DNA of 64,000 nt, taken from the NCBI RefSeq assembly GCF_009711715.1, contig NZ_VENF01000003.1:62001-126000 (forward strand), given 5' to 3'. The notes under the pieces were generated by a model that saw nothing but the letters and a program-made list of their open reading frames with translations, made no database searches and was not told the DNA's origin. Position numbers and translations under genes: made by a program. This document shows, piece by piece, positions 51,146 to 60,594 of the stretch. This DNA is from Methylophaga sp. Its GTDB lineage: Bacteria > Pseudomonadota > Gammaproteobacteria > Nitrosococcales > Methylophagaceae. Numbering within the stretch: position 1 is the stretch's first letter; each line of letters begins with the position of its first letter.

Positions 51146-52327
51146 ATGGCCCAACAAGCTGCGCCTTTTGAGTTGCTTAAGACTTTTTCCGGCGTCATTC
51201 ACCGTCAGCCACTGTTTATCCCCAACCGGCTTGATGTAGACAGCTATCACCTCTCTTTTCTCAGCATTGATGGCAACAAGCTGGATGATGACTTACCGGT
51301 TCCTGACTTCATCGAACAGCTTCCCGGCATTCTCCAGCTCATTAGCCATAGGCAGAAGGCGCTGCTGACCATTCCCGAATCCTGGCAAAATGCACTGCTG
51401 AGCCTGCCGAACATTGGCATGTCGCTGACCCTGGATATCAACGGCGCTGATTTACCCCAGTTCACTAACACCACCTTCAGTTTTGCCGGCCATGCTGACA
51501 GCAATAAGGAAGGTCGCACTCAGACGCTGCTGATCGACATGGATCAGTTCCAGCCCCAGTTCCTGTCAGAATTTTTGCCCCAGTGGCGTCAGCGGCATAA
51601 AGTCCTGTGTGCGACCAATGTCAACGCCGGTGCCCAGTACCAGTTCTGTAAAAGCCATGATCTGGACTTGTTGCAGGGCTTTTTCTACACCCTGCCTGAA
51701 GCCACTGATAAAAAAGTTATCGGTCCCTCACAGCAAACCCTGATGGAACTGCTGGTCAAACTACAGGAACCGGATATCGAACCTGATGCACTGGCCGATA
51801 CCATCAATCAGGATGTCAGTCTCAGCTATAAGCTGCTTCGCTTGATCAATTCTGCTTTTTTTGGATTACCGCGCGAAGTCAGCACAACCAAGCAGGCGGT
51901 GATGATGCTGGGCATCAATAAAGTCAAAACCTGGGCCAGTCTCCTGTGTTTATCGGGCATGGATGATAAACCCAACGAGCTTCGCAGCGTGGCGATGACC
52001 CGGGCGAGGATGTGTGAGCTGCTGGCGAAATACTATAAAGGCCAGTCGGATATCTTTTTTGCCGCCGGCCTGTTCTCAACACTGGATGCGCTTATGGACC
52101 GCCCGATGCCGGAAATCATTGAGCGTCTGCCACTGTCAGTCGAGCTGAAAACAGCGCTGATTGAACAAAAAGGCCCGGCCGGCTTTGCGCTCCATGACAC
52201 ACTGGAATACGAGCGGGGACACTGGCAGACACTACAGCACTCACCTATCCCCAAAGAAGTACTGGTCAGAACCTACCTGGATTCAATAAACTGGGCTAAA
52301 GAACTGAACTTACAACTGCAAGATTGA
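51146..52327 (+). CDS. HDOD signalling protein with a degenerate EAL-like N-terminus
   Basis: 393 residues. The first 190 resemble a decayed EAL domain. The catalytic EAL triad and metal ligands are missing, but the late element LDLLQGFFYTLP matches the conserved QGYFF region. An HDOD domain (about 195-393) has QDVSLSYKLLRLINSAFFGLP and TTKQAVMMLGINKVKTW. This is the YuxH-type layout. HDOD proteins act in motility and stress signalling without known catalysis. It lies between recR and aat. Confidence 0.88.
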   Translation: MAQQAAPFELLKTFSGVIHRQPLFIPNRLDVDSYHLSFLSIDGNKLDDDLPVPDFIEQLPGILQLISHRQKALLTIPESWQNALLSLPNIGMSLTLDINGADLPQFTNTTFSFAGHADSNKEGRTQTLLIDMDQFQPQFLSEFLPQWRQRHKVLCATNVNAGAQYQFCKSHDLDLLQGFFYTLPEATDKKVIGPSQQTLMELLVKLQEPDIEPDALADTINQDVSLSYKLLRLINSAFFGLPREVSTTKQAVMMLGINKVKTWASLLCLSGMDDKPNELRSVAMTRARMCELLAKYYKGQSDIFFAAGLFSTLDALMDRPMPEIIERLPLSVELKTALIEQKGPAGFALHDTLEYERGHWQTLQHSPIPKEVLVRTYLDSINWAKELNLQLQD

Positions 52328-52331
52328 TCTT

Positions 52332-53054
52332 ATGTCTATCACTTGGTTAGCGGCCACATCACAAAGTCGCTTTCCGCCAGTTGAGCAGGCGACTGAGCAT
52401 GGTCTGCTGGCAGCAGGCGGCGATTTATCTGCCGAACGGCTGCTGGATGCCTATCGGCATGGTATTTTCCCCTGGTTCAATAAAAACGATCCCATCCTCT
52501 GGTGGTGTCCAAATCCGCGCATGGTGCTTTACACTGACCGCGTGCATATCAGTAAAAGTCTCAAAAGGCAGTTGCGTAAGCAGGAAATCAGCGTCACTTT
52601 TGATCAGGCCTTTGAGCGCGTCATGCATGCCTGCTCAGCCCCCAGAGCCAATCAGCCCACCGATCCAGACAACCGGACCTGGATTCATGAGGAAATGATT
52701 AAAGCCTATAATGAATTGCACGCTCTGGGATATGCTCACAGTGTCGAGTGCTGGCAACAAAATCGCTTGGTGGGTGGTCTCTATGGTGTGGCAATCGGCA
52801 AAGCATTTTTTGGAGAATCCATGTTCAGTTTTGTCACTGACAGTTCCAAAATTGCCCTGGTGGCGTTGTGCCAGCAACTTGCGCGCTGGGATATGCCGCT
52901 GATTGATTGCCAGATTTATTCCGACCATCTGGCGCGGATGGGTGCTGAAGAAATAGCGCGAGAAGATTTCATCCATCATCTTCAGCAGTTGTCTAATCAG
53001 CCGGGGGTCAGCTCACCCTGGCACATTGATCCGGATCTGCCGTTAAGCTCATGA
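52332..53054 (+). CDS. aat: Leucyl/phenylalanyl-tRNA--protein transferase
   Basis: 240 residues. GLLAAGGDLSAERLLDAYRHGIFPW and WWCPNPRMVL are the Aat signatures, quoted separately; VGGLYGVAIGKAFFGESMFS forms the GNAT-like core. It adds Leu or Phe to N-terminal Arg and Lys of proteins, marking them for ClpAP. Its stop overlaps bpt, which adds Leu to acidic N-termini. Together they complete the N-degron pathway. Confidence 0.96.
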   Translation: MSITWLAATSQSRFPPVEQATEHGLLAAGGDLSAERLLDAYRHGIFPWFNKNDPILWWCPNPRMVLYTDRVHISKSLKRQLRKQEISVTFDQAFERVMHACSAPRANQPTDPDNRTWIHEEMIKAYNELHALGYAHSVECWQQNRLVGGLYGVAIGKAFFGESMFSFVTDSSKIALVALCQQLARWDMPLIDCQIYSDHLARMGAEEIAREDFIHHLQQLSNQPGVSSPWHIDPDLPLSS

Positions 53055-53755
53055 GTCTCGACTTCTATCAGGATCAACCTCATGCCTGCTCCTACCTTGA
53101 AGGGAGACGGGCAAGGAATATCTATCCTGATCCCAATAAACCAGCCAGTAAAGCGCTCTACAGCCATCTGATTCAGCATGGGTTCCGTCGCAGCGGTGAT
53201 CATATCTATCGCCCTTTCTGCCCGGATTGTGAAGCCTGCGTCCCGGTCAGAATTAATCTTCATGAATTTAAACCCAATCGCAGTCAGCGACGCTGTCTGA
53301 AACAGAACCACGATATCGAGATGCGGGTCCGCCCTGCCGAGTTCAATTATGAACATTTCGAGCTCTACCGACGCTATCTTGCGGGCCGGCATCCTGGCGG
53401 CGGTATGGATAATCCCAGCAGCGACAGCTACATTAATTTCCTCACCAGCAGCTGGTGTGACACGGCATTTATCGAGTTCCGGCTGCAGGACAAGCTGGTC
53501 GCTGTCGCTGTCACTGATTTCATCAATGACGGTGCCTCCGCTTTCTATACTTTTTTCGATCCCGACCTGCCCAAGCGGAGCCTTGGCACTTTCGCCATTC
53601 TCAAGCAGATAGAACTGGCAAGAAACTATGGTTTGTCATGGCTTTATCTGGGTTACTGGATCGAAGAGAGCCCCAAAATGCGTTATAAAACACGCTTTTC
53701 AGCACTCGAGGCCTATCAGTCAAATTGGCACAAATTAGATAAAAGCTTTGAATAA
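53051..53755 (+). CDS. bpt: Aspartate/glutamate leucyltransferase Bpt
   Basis: 234 residues. The N-terminal ACSYLEGRRARNIYPDP and the cysteine motif FCPDCEACVPVRI are typical of the ATE/Bpt family. The C-terminal half has YLGYWIEESPKMRYKTRFSA. It transfers Leu to N-terminal Asp or Glu. It overlaps aat by 4 bp (ATGA) and precedes infA, the conserved order. Confidence 0.95.
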   Translation: MSLDFYQDQPHACSYLEGRRARNIYPDPNKPASKALYSHLIQHGFRRSGDHIYRPFCPDCEACVPVRINLHEFKPNRSQRRCLKQNHDIEMRVRPAEFNYEHFELYRRYLAGRHPGGGMDNPSSDSYINFLTSSWCDTAFIEFRLQDKLVAVAVTDFINDGASAFYTFFDPDLPKRSLGTFAILKQIELARNYGLSWLYLGYWIEESPKMRYKTRFSALEAYQSNWHKLDKSFE

Positions 53756-53807
53756 TCAGTGATATTACGGCAAAATGATCTTTTTAACCCTAGGTCATTA
53801 AGAGTTT

Positions 53808-54026
53808 ATGGCAAAAGAAGATCATATTGAATTTGAAGGCACAGTCATTGATACCATGCCTAACACGACGTTCCGTGTTGAACTGGAAAACGGGCATGTT
53901 GTCACAGCCCACATCTCCGGCAAAATGCGTAAAAACTACATCCGCATTCTGACCGGTGATAAAGTGACTGTTCAGCTTACCCCTTACGACCTGAGCAAAG
54001 GCCGCATCGTCTACCGCGCACGCTGA
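53808..54026 (+). CDS. infA: Translation initiation factor IF-1
   Basis: 72 residues of an S1/OB fold: [37 protein letters not shown] and [10 protein letters not shown] match IF-1. It binds the 30S A site during initiation. It has a 52-bp gap to bpt and probably its own promoter. Confidence 0.98.
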   Translation: MAKEDHIEFEGTVIDTMPNTTFRVELENGHVVTAHISGKMRKNYIRILTGDKVTVQLTPYDLSKGRIVYRAR

Positions 54027-54103
54027 TTGGCAACCTTGCCCGGCATGGGCATCATTGCCGCCCCCCGCCGCTACTGATAATTTCCGACAGGGATAAACCG
54101 ACC

Positions 54104-54607
54104 TTAAATGAAGTCGGGTTGCTTGTGTTTGCCGAACAGCTGACTCAGGCCCATCAGAATCATCACTACAAACGCTACCAGCGTCCAACCGGGAATGCTC
54201 AGGCCAAGGAATGTCCACATCACGTCGGCGCATTCTCCTGAGCCTCTCAGCACCATATCAATCGCCTGATTCAGTGGAAAATTCTCGACAATAAAATTGA
54301 GCCCCGGCCCGCAGGTCGGCACCTGATCGGCGGGCAACTGTTGCAGCCAGACATGGCGTCCGGCAATCGCAGCGCCGACGCCGGCAAACAGAACAACCAG
54401 GAAGCCGTAGATCCGACGGCCGGTGTTCACAGGGTTATGTATCGCCCCCAGCAAGAAAATCAAACCGACCACCAGCACCATCACCCGCTGCAAAATACAG
54501 AGCGGACAGGGATCAAGGTGTTCAATAAACTGGAAATAACCGGCGATCAGCAACATGCTCAGACAGGCCAGAAAACCGACCAGAAAAACCCCGCGAAATG
54601 TGTTCAA
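54104..54607 (-). CDS. dsbB: Disulfide bond formation protein DsbB
   Basis: 167 residues from a TTG start with AAGGGGG 5 nt upstream. Four membrane helices are visible. The first periplasmic loop contains the CxxC pair in DPCPLCILQR, and the second has the cysteines of VPTCGPGLN and GECADVMW. DsbB reoxidises DsbA and passes electrons to quinone. It is convergent to infA and divergent from the zinc-ribbon gene. Confidence 0.94.
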   Translation of the reverse strand: MNTFRGVFLVGFLACLSMLLIAGYFQFIEHLDPCPLCILQRVMVLVVGLIFLLGAIHNPVNTGRRIYGFLVVLFAGVGAAIAGRHVWLQQLPADQVPTCGPGLNFIVENFPLNQAIDMVLRGSGECADVMWTFLGLSIPGWTLVAFVVMILMGLSQLFGKHKQPDFI

Positions 54608-54678
54608 AATGGCCCCCTTGTATACAGTAATTTGTGCTAAGTTATCTTAAAAAGCGTGACGTTTAAAGGAGTAATGCG

Positions 54679-55194
54679 ATGGAACAAGACAATTTCGAGA
54701 AAAAACTGGTCGACGCCTACGACAAAATGATGGCTCGGGTCCATGATCTGCTCGACGATGCCGAAGAACAGGCCATACCTACCCTGCAACGTAATATCGA
54801 CAAAGCGCGACACCGGGCGGTAGAACTGCGTGAACTGTCTGCCGAAGAAGCTGACAAAGTCGCAGCCTATGTCAAACGTGACCTGCAGGAAGCAGCGGAT
54901 TACCTGGATAAAACCGGCAAAGAGCTGTCCAGCTGGTTCAGCTTTGATCTGCGCCTGGTCGAGGAACGCATGCTGGAATTATTCGCTCGTGCAGCCGATA
55001 AAACCAGGCTCGAATGGAGCAAGCTTGCCAGTCAGGCCAAATGGTCACAGGAATATCATACTGGCGAAATAGCTGCTGTCGGTACCCTGGTGTGTACTGA
55101 TTGCGGCTGCGAAATGCATTTCAAAAAAACCAGCCGGATTCCGCCATGCCCGAAATGCCATAAAACCGTCTTCAAACGGGCACGCAAAGTTTGA
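54679..55194 (+). CDS. Zinc ribbon-containing protein (DUF1451)
   Basis: 171 residues. A helical, charged N-terminal region (about 1-125) is rich in Glu, Lys and Arg and likely coiled. The C-terminal zinc ribbon has CTDCGCEMHF and CPKCHKTVF. AAAGGAG stands about 7 nt before the ATG. Members of this family are small cytoplasmic proteins of unknown function. It converges on roxA with a 7-bp gap. Confidence 0.88.
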   Translation: MEQDNFEKKLVDAYDKMMARVHDLLDDAEEQAIPTLQRNIDKARHRAVELRELSAEEADKVAAYVKRDLQEAADYLDKTGKELSSWFSFDLRLVEERMLELFARAADKTRLEWSKLASQAKWSQEYHTGEIAAVGTLVCTDCGCEMHFKKTSRIPPCPKCHKTVFKRARKV

Positions 55195-55201
55195 ACCAGG
55201 T

Positions 55202-56383
55202 CTAGTCTTCCACCTCTTCCCAATGCCAGGCCCCCAGGTCCAGCAAACCAGACAGGGCCTGCATGGCTGAAGGCTGTTCCCGCAGTATTTTCAAATCGCT
55301 CAGTCCCAGCGGCTTGTCCCCGGTTAAGCTAGCCAGTGCCTCAGTAGCCTCCTTGTCCAGGCTGACGCTTTCACCGGCCGCATAGATTCTGAAATCGGTC
55401 TCGGTCTCCAACCAGACAAGGCGAATATAGGCATTTCGCACCAACCTCTCTCCCGCCAGCATTTTCTCACTCACTGACGCCTCATCCAGCGGTTCGTTGG
55501 TGCTGAGATCAGCCAGCCACTCCAGGCTGGGTTTGGTTTCCGTCAGCAATCTGCCAACGGCATCGCTGATCACGTGATCCGAATGTTCAATCAGGTTCAT
55601 CAGGCTCTGTTTGAAGCGGCGCAGCGCGGCCGTATCTACATGTTTTTCATCGTCAGCGACCTGCAGTCCGGGGTCACGATAACGTTGCTGACCGACGCCC
55701 TGTTCAGTCAGGGTCTGCATAAAGGCATCCAGTATTTCCAACTGGGTTGGCGCCCGGAAACCAATCGAGAAAGTCATACAATCATTCAAAGCCACACCAT
55801 GATGTGCAAAATGCGGCGGCAGATAGAGCATATCCCCTGGTTGCAGATCCCAGCTTTCATCAGGGTCAAACTGTCGCAGAATTTTTAAATCCAGGCTGTC
55901 AATGTAAACGGCTTCCTGCACCGGTTCATGACTGATTTGCCAGCGACGTGTACCCATCGCCTGCAGCAAAAAGACATCATAACCGTCTGTATGAGGACCC
56001 ACACTGCCGCCGACGGGTGCAAAGCTGACCATCAAATCATCCCGGCGCCATTCCGGAATAAAGTTGAACCGGCGCATAATCGGCGCCAATTCCGGCACAT
56101 GTTTATCAACATCCTGAACCAGCAAGGTCCAGTGGGATTCGGGTAATCTGGCATAATCAGTTTCGCTGAAAGGCCCATGGCGACATTGCCAGGGACCGGT
56201 TTCACCGACTTCTTCAATAAGACGGGATTCTACCTCCTCTTCACAGGCAAGCCCCGCCAGTTCATCAATACTCAGAACCGGATCAAAACCGGGCAAGGCC
56301 TGGCGAATCAGTAAAGGTTTCTTCTGCCAGTACTGCGTCAGAAACTGCTGTTGGCTAAGCTCGCTGTTAAAAAAGGCTGTCAT
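55202..56383 (-). CDS. roxA: Ribosomal protein uL16 3-hydroxylase RoxA-like (JmjC)
   Basis: 393 residues from the ATG at 56381-56383; the open frame upstream belongs to the broken phosphatase. The cupin core binds Fe(II) with HTD in GGSVGPHTDGYDVFLLQ near 135 and His in YLPPHFAHHGV near 198. A C-terminal winged-helix part follows. RoxA (YcfD) hydroxylates an arginine of ribosomal protein uL16 using 2-oxoglutarate. The start overlaps the stop of the phosphatase pseudogene as ATGA. Confidence 0.92.
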   Translation of the reverse strand: MTAFFNSELSQQQFLTQYWQKKPLLIRQALPGFDPVLSIDELAGLACEEEVESRLIEEVGETGPWQCRHGPFSETDYARLPESHWTLLVQDVDKHVPELAPIMRRFNFIPEWRRDDLMVSFAPVGGSVGPHTDGYDVFLLQAMGTRRWQISHEPVQEAVYIDSLDLKILRQFDPDESWDLQPGDMLYLPPHFAHHGVALNDCMTFSIGFRAPTQLEILDAFMQTLTEQGVGQQRYRDPGLQVADDEKHVDTAALRRFKQSLMNLIEHSDHVISDAVGRLLTETKPSLEWLADLSTNEPLDEASVSEKMLAGERLVRNAYIRLVWLETETDFRIYAAGESVSLDKEATEALASLTGDKPLGLSDLKILREQPSAMQALSGLLDLGAWHWEEVED

Positions 56384-56995
56384 CGTTGTCCTGCATGAAA
56401 CTTCAATTGCACTGTGGCCGTGTCGCCACTGCCATCGATCTCTACCCGACTCAGGCCGGCATAAGGTACCGCGAGGCGGTGGATTGACTGTAATGGCATA
56501 TTCAACACCTGTGCCAGAATGACACGGATACACCCGCGTGGGTTACCACCAGCAAATGTCGCTGCGGTTGGTCCAGCAATAAATCCTGCCACGCTGCCAA
56601 TACGCGCTGCTGAAACGTCACCAGCGGCTCGACACCGTCTGGCGTAAAACTGACCGGATCATGCTGATAAGCCGCTACAGCCTGTGTATTGTCTACTGCC
56701 AGTTGATCTGCATTTAGCACTTCCCACTCGCCCATGACCCTGTCGCCCAATCTGGGCTCATAAACGAGCAGCAGACCCATCTGCCGGGCTGAGTCCTCAG
56801 CAAAACTGGCACAGCGCAATAACGGTGAAGTGACGATCTGCTGCCAGGGTAAATCACCGGGAGCTGTCTGCGAAGCTGCACCCAGCCCGCCGGGCTCAAG
56901 GGCCTATCCTGCTGCCCCCGGTATTGCTCACCTCCCTCTGTCTCACCATGACGTAGGAGATCAATCAGCGTTGTCTGTGCCTGCCTTGCCTCCAT
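56380..56995 (-). pseudogene. Histidine phosphatase family protein, broken by two frameshifts
   Basis: A good start (AGGAG 7 nt before the ATG at 56995) opens a phosphoglycerate mutase-like protein: LLRHGETEGGEQYRGQ carries the catalytic RHG. Near 56867 the homology moves to another frame, continuing GDLPWQQIVTSPLLRCASFA to LVVTHAGV. Near 56532 it moves again to IRVILAQVLNMP and ends at a TGA overlapping roxA. Each change equals one missing base. All expected motifs exist across the three frames, so decay, if real, is very recent; sequencing error is possible. Confidence 0.8.
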
Positions 56996-57095
56996 CCTTA
57001 ACTCCTGTGCAGATGAAAAGTGGCTCTATTTTCAGCAGAGGCACATCCTGTTTTCCGCTTAAGCTTGGCTTGTCGCTGACGGTCATGTCCTGAAG

Positions 57096-57536
57096 TCAGT
57101 CTTCCGGCTCGACGCTGAAAACGACATTATTCAATGCCACAATACGCACTTTTTTACCTGCGGGGCAATCCGGCCCCTGCACTTTCCAGCTTGAATCATC
57201 CAGCCGAATCTTGCCGATACCGTCAACGATAGGTGTCTGTAAAGTCACCAGCCTGCCAATGTACTGCTCACCGCGCCGGTTCAGATTAGGTTCATCACTG
57301 AGGATGGGATTTTTCAGATAGTAATGCCGCCACATGACGATACTGAAGACCGATAACAGAGCGAAGATCAGCAGCTGAATCTGCCAGGTCATGCCCGGCA
57401 CCAACAGCAGCGCCAAGCCGGTCATAAATGCCGCAATGGCCATCCACAGGGCAAAAAAGCTGGGCACCAGAATTTCGATAATCACCAGCAATACTGCAAA
57501 GATCCACCAGTACCAGAAGTCGATTTGCCAGGACAT
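57096..57536 (-). CDS. NfeD-family membrane protein
   Basis: 146 residues. Two to three membrane helices (about 10-65) are followed by an OB-fold domain (about 85-146) with the typical RGEQYIGRLVTLQTPI and GKIRLDDSSWKVQG. NfeD proteins accompany stomatin-like proteins in membrane quality control. It starts 2 bp after the QmcA-like gene. Confidence 0.92.
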   Translation of the reverse strand: MSWQIDFWYWWIFAVLLVIIEILVPSFFALWMAIAAFMTGLALLLVPGMTWQIQLLIFALLSVFSIVMWRHYYLKNPILSDEPNLNRRGEQYIGRLVTLQTPIVDGIGKIRLDDSSWKVQGPDCPAGKKVRIVALNNVVFSVEPED

Positions 57537-57538
57537 GA

Positions 57539-58462
57539 TCAGGCTCCTTTTTTAGCGAAGGCTTCTCTGGCCAGTTCCGTGATGCCCGCCACCGAACCAA
57601 TGACATTGCTGGCTTCCAACGGCATCATAATCACTTTATGGTTATCAGCAGATGCCATCTCTTTCAGGGCTTCCACATATTTCTGTGCGACAAAGTAATT
57701 CACTGCCTGAATATCGCCCTTAGCAATCGCCTCAGACACCATCGTGGTCGCCTTCGCTTCCGCCTCGGCGAGACGCTCACGGGCTTCCGCATCCCGGAAT
57801 GCCGCCTCCCGACGTCCCTCGGCTTCTAATACGGCCGCCTGCTTTTCGCCTTCGGCACGCAGAATCTCGGCCTGTCTGTGGCCTTCGGCATCGAGAATAT
57901 TAGCGCGTTTTTCCCGCTCCGCTTTCATTTGCCGGCCCATCGCTTCCACCAGATCCACCGGCGGGTCGATATCCTTGATCTCTATCCGGGTCACTTTAAC
58001 ACCCCATGGCGTGGTGGCATCATCGACCACACCCAGCAGGCGGGTGTTGATTTCATCACGTTTTGAGAGCAGTTCGTCCAGATCCATCGATCCCATTACG
58101 GTACGAATATTGGTCATGGTCAGATTGAGAATGGCATTGTCCAGGCCGCTGATCTCATAGGCAGCCTTGGCCGCATCAATGACCTGAAAAAACACCACGC
58201 CATTGACCCTGACCATGGCATTATCTTTGGTGATGATTTCCTGCGAAGGCACATCCAGCACCTGCTCCATCATGTTAATTTTGTTACCGATACTGTCGAT
58301 AACCGGCACAATCAGATTAAGACCGGGCCGCAGTGTCCGGGTGTAACGACCGAAACGTTCAACGGTGTATTCTCTGCCCTGACTGACCGATTTGACGCCC
58401 ATCAGAACGATGACAACCGCCAGGACTAAAAAGAAGATGACGAAACTTGAAAATCCATCCAT
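57539..58462 (-). CDS. qmcA: Stomatin-like SPFH protein (QmcA family)
   Basis: 307 residues. One N-terminal membrane helix (about 5-24) precedes the SPFH/Band 7 domain (about 25-190; GREYTVERFGRYTRTLRPG). A long Ala/Glu-rich coiled coil (about 190-255; EAEGRREAAFRDAEARERLA) follows. These proteins form large membrane rings that associate with FtsH. The nfeD gene next to it is the usual partner. Confidence 0.94.
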   Translation of the reverse strand: MDGFSSFVIFFLVLAVVIVLMGVKSVSQGREYTVERFGRYTRTLRPGLNLIVPVIDSIGNKINMMEQVLDVPSQEIITKDNAMVRVNGVVFFQVIDAAKAAYEISGLDNAILNLTMTNIRTVMGSMDLDELLSKRDEINTRLLGVVDDATTPWGVKVTRIEIKDIDPPVDLVEAMGRQMKAEREKRANILDAEGHRQAEILRAEGEKQAAVLEAEGRREAAFRDAEARERLAEAEAKATTMVSEAIAKGDIQAVNYFVAQKYVEALKEMASADNHKVIMMPLEASNVIGSVAGITELAREAFAKKGA

Positions 58463-58592
58463 CTGCGTGCTCTCCAGGTTTAATCAGCATTGATCAGGTC
58501 GATAATAGCAGCAAACGGCTATCGGGCGTATTACTTGAATATTGCCTGTCGTTCGATGGACAATAAGCCGGAACTACAACAGTAAGGTTGCC

Positions 58593-59255
58593 ATGAATCT
58601 CAATACGCTTTTCGCACGCCTCGCTCTGCTGGCCACCCTGTCCCTGCTGAGTACCACAGCATTGGCCCAGCAGTGGTATCACGTTGAACTGGTCGTCTTT
58701 GAACGATTCAGTGGTGCCAATGCCGAGCACTGGCCGGTGATGAATAACATCCGCAGCGGCAGCCTCAGTCCGCAGATGGCGAATAATCAGATTCAGCCGG
58801 CCCGGGTGGAAACGCTTGCCGGGGTTTCTCAACGCTTACAGAATGCGTCGAATTACCGGGTGCATTATCACAAAGCCTGGCAGCAACCCATGCTGAGTAA
58901 GGGCAGCGCCCGCTCTGTTCAGATCAATTCTGATAATGGTCTGGTAGAAGGGTCGCTTAAGCTCTATCGGGTCAATTACCTGCATGCTGATATTGATTTG
59001 TGGTTCAAGGAGAACGCGGGGGCGGCCCGTAACTGGGGAACAGCTTCGCCTGATGGGATTGAGCTGGGTGGTCCCCGCAATCCGCATCTGGCACAGATCC
59101 GCCGGATTAAATCCAAGCAACTGATTTATTTCGATCATCCGCGAATTGCGGCGATTTTACAGCTGACGCCGGTAGCCGCTCCGGCTTCGGCAGTATCTGA
59201 AACACCGGAAAGCTATTCCCTGCCTGAAACTAGCGAAGCGACGGAAGGCCAATAA
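58593..59255 (+). CDS. CsiV-family exported protein
   Basis: 220 residues from the ATG with AAGG about 7 nt upstream. The signal peptide is NLNTLFARLALLATLSLL ending at TTALA. The mature start QQWYHVELVVFERFSG matches the CsiV family, peptidoglycan-binding periplasmic proteins first linked to LytM-controlled envelope stress in Vibrio. The last 26 bp overlap the end of the convergent phosphorylase gene. Confidence 0.82.
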   Translation: MNLNTLFARLALLATLSLLSTTALAQQWYHVELVVFERFSGANAEHWPVMNNIRSGSLSPQMANNQIQPARVETLAGVSQRLQNASNYRVHYHKAWQQPMLSKGSARSVQINSDNGLVEGSLKLYRVNYLHADIDLWFKENAGAARNWGTASPDGIELGGPRNPHLAQIRRIKSKQLIYFDHPRIAAILQLTPVAAPASAVSETPESYSLPETSEATEGQ

Positions 59256-59979
59256 CGCCGGCTATCAAGGCCCGCACATTATCGATACCGCCGGCAAGTG
59301 TCTGCTCGATTTCCGCCATGCTGAGCTCAGACCCGGTGACGCCGGCGGCCCAGTTAGCTACCACCGCCAGCGTCGCATAGGGAATACCGGCCTCTTTCGC
59401 CAGGTAGGCCTCAGGCATGCCGGTCATACCCACCAGATCACAGCCATCTTTAGCCATGCGGCGAATTTCGGCAGCCGTTTCTAATCGTGGACCCTGCACC
59501 GCACCATAGGTACCGCCATCTACCGGGTTGAGCGTCAGCTTTCGTCCTGCCTCAAGAATCGCTTCACGTACCGCCGGGTGATAGGGATAAGTGAAATCGA
59601 TATGTTTGTCGGCGCTGAAGGCATCACTGAAAAAACTCACCTCGCGACTGTGGGTGTAGTCAATCAACTGATCGGGAACCGCCAAAGTGCCCGGCCCGTA
59701 TTCCTCACTGATCCCCCCTACTGCAGCAACAGCCAGAATATGACTGACGCCAAGCTGTCTCAAGGCATCAATATTGGCGCGGTAATTAATCCGGTGTGGT
59801 GCGATGTGGTGGTTGTCGCCATGGCGTGGCAGGAAGACGACCTGATGCTGATTCAGCCGGCCAATTCGCAGCGGTGCCGAGGGCATACCGAAAGCTGTTT
59901 CCATGTCACGACTTTCGTCGATTTGCAGACCCGGATACTGTGACAGACCACTGCCGCCGATTATACCGATCAAGCTCAT
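59230..59979 (-). CDS. MTAP-family nucleoside phosphorylase (methylthioadenosine or methylthioinosine)
   Basis: 249 residues. The PNP/MTAP fold shows IGIIGGSGL, RHGDNHHIAPHRINYRANI, VAAVGGISEEY and VQGPRLETAAEIRRM, quoted separately. It cleaves a 5'-methylthio nucleoside with phosphate. The Pseudomonas homologue prefers methylthioinosine, and coupling here to a hypoxanthine transferase (ATGA overlap) fits that substrate. Specificity cannot be fixed from sequence. Confidence 0.9.
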   Translation of the reverse strand: MSLIGIIGGSGLSQYPGLQIDESRDMETAFGMPSAPLRIGRLNQHQVVFLPRHGDNHHIAPHRINYRANIDALRQLGVSHILAVAAVGGISEEYGPGTLAVPDQLIDYTHSREVSFFSDAFSADKHIDFTYPYHPAVREAILEAGRKLTLNPVDGGTYGAVQGPRLETAAEIRRMAKDGCDLVGMTGMPEAYLAKEAGIPYATLAVVANWAAGVTGSELSMAEIEQTLAGGIDNVRALIAGVIGLPSLR

Positions 59980-60521
59980 ACCGATGACTCCCTGACCGCA
60001 TAAATCGCCGGCAGGTTACGCCAGTAACCGGCCATATCCATTCCGAAACCAAAGACATAACGGTCAGGCACTGTGAGGCCGAGATACTCCGGTAACGGCC
60101 CCATTTTATCTTTCCGTTTTTTATCCAGCAGACAGGCACATCTCACTGAGGCAGCTCCGGCTTCGTGACAATATTCACGTAATGCCGCCAAGGTCAGGCC
60201 TTCATCAAAGATATCCTCAACGAGCAGCACATGGCGATTATTTAAATCAATGCTTGGTTCGGACTGCCAGACCAGTTCGCCACCCACCGTCTTGTCGCCG
60301 TAACGACTGGCATGAATGTAATCCAGTTCCAGTGGAAACAGCAGTCTGGGCAGCAAATGGCCGGTGGTCATCACCGCCCCATTCATTACACAGAGCACCA
60401 CCGGGGTCTTATTTTTGTAATCACCGGTTAAAGTCCGGGCGATTTTATCCAGTGCCTGGTTGATAGCATCCATATCATAGAGCAAGTCAGCCTGCGCCAA
60501 CATGGCCTCGTATTCTGTCAT
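59976..60521 (-). CDS. hpt: Hypoxanthine-guanine phosphoribosyltransferase
   Basis: 181 residues. The PRPP-binding loop VLLVEDIFDEGLTLAAL lies near 98-114, PVVLCVMNGAVMTTG near 40, and a C-terminal VPDRYVFGFGMDM typical of hypoxanthine transferases. It returns hypoxanthine or guanine to nucleotides using PRPP. It is coupled to the phosphorylase downstream, making a short salvage operon. Confidence 0.9.
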   Translation of the reverse strand: MTEYEAMLAQADLLYDMDAINQALDKIARTLTGDYKNKTPVVLCVMNGAVMTTGHLLPRLLFPLELDYIHASRYGDKTVGGELVWQSEPSIDLNNRHVLLVEDIFDEGLTLAALREYCHEAGAASVRCACLLDKKRKDKMGPLPEYLGLTVPDRYVFGFGMDMAGYWRNLPAIYAVRESSV

Positions 60522-60594
60522 CTTATTTTGTTCCTCTTGGCTGAAGGGCTCGCCGATCTCTCATATAATGTCAGATTTAGTTACAGGATAAATC

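Noticed and set aside
60522..60594. Cobalamin riboswitch before btuF
   Set aside because: The space is too short and no B12-box or paired stems are visible.
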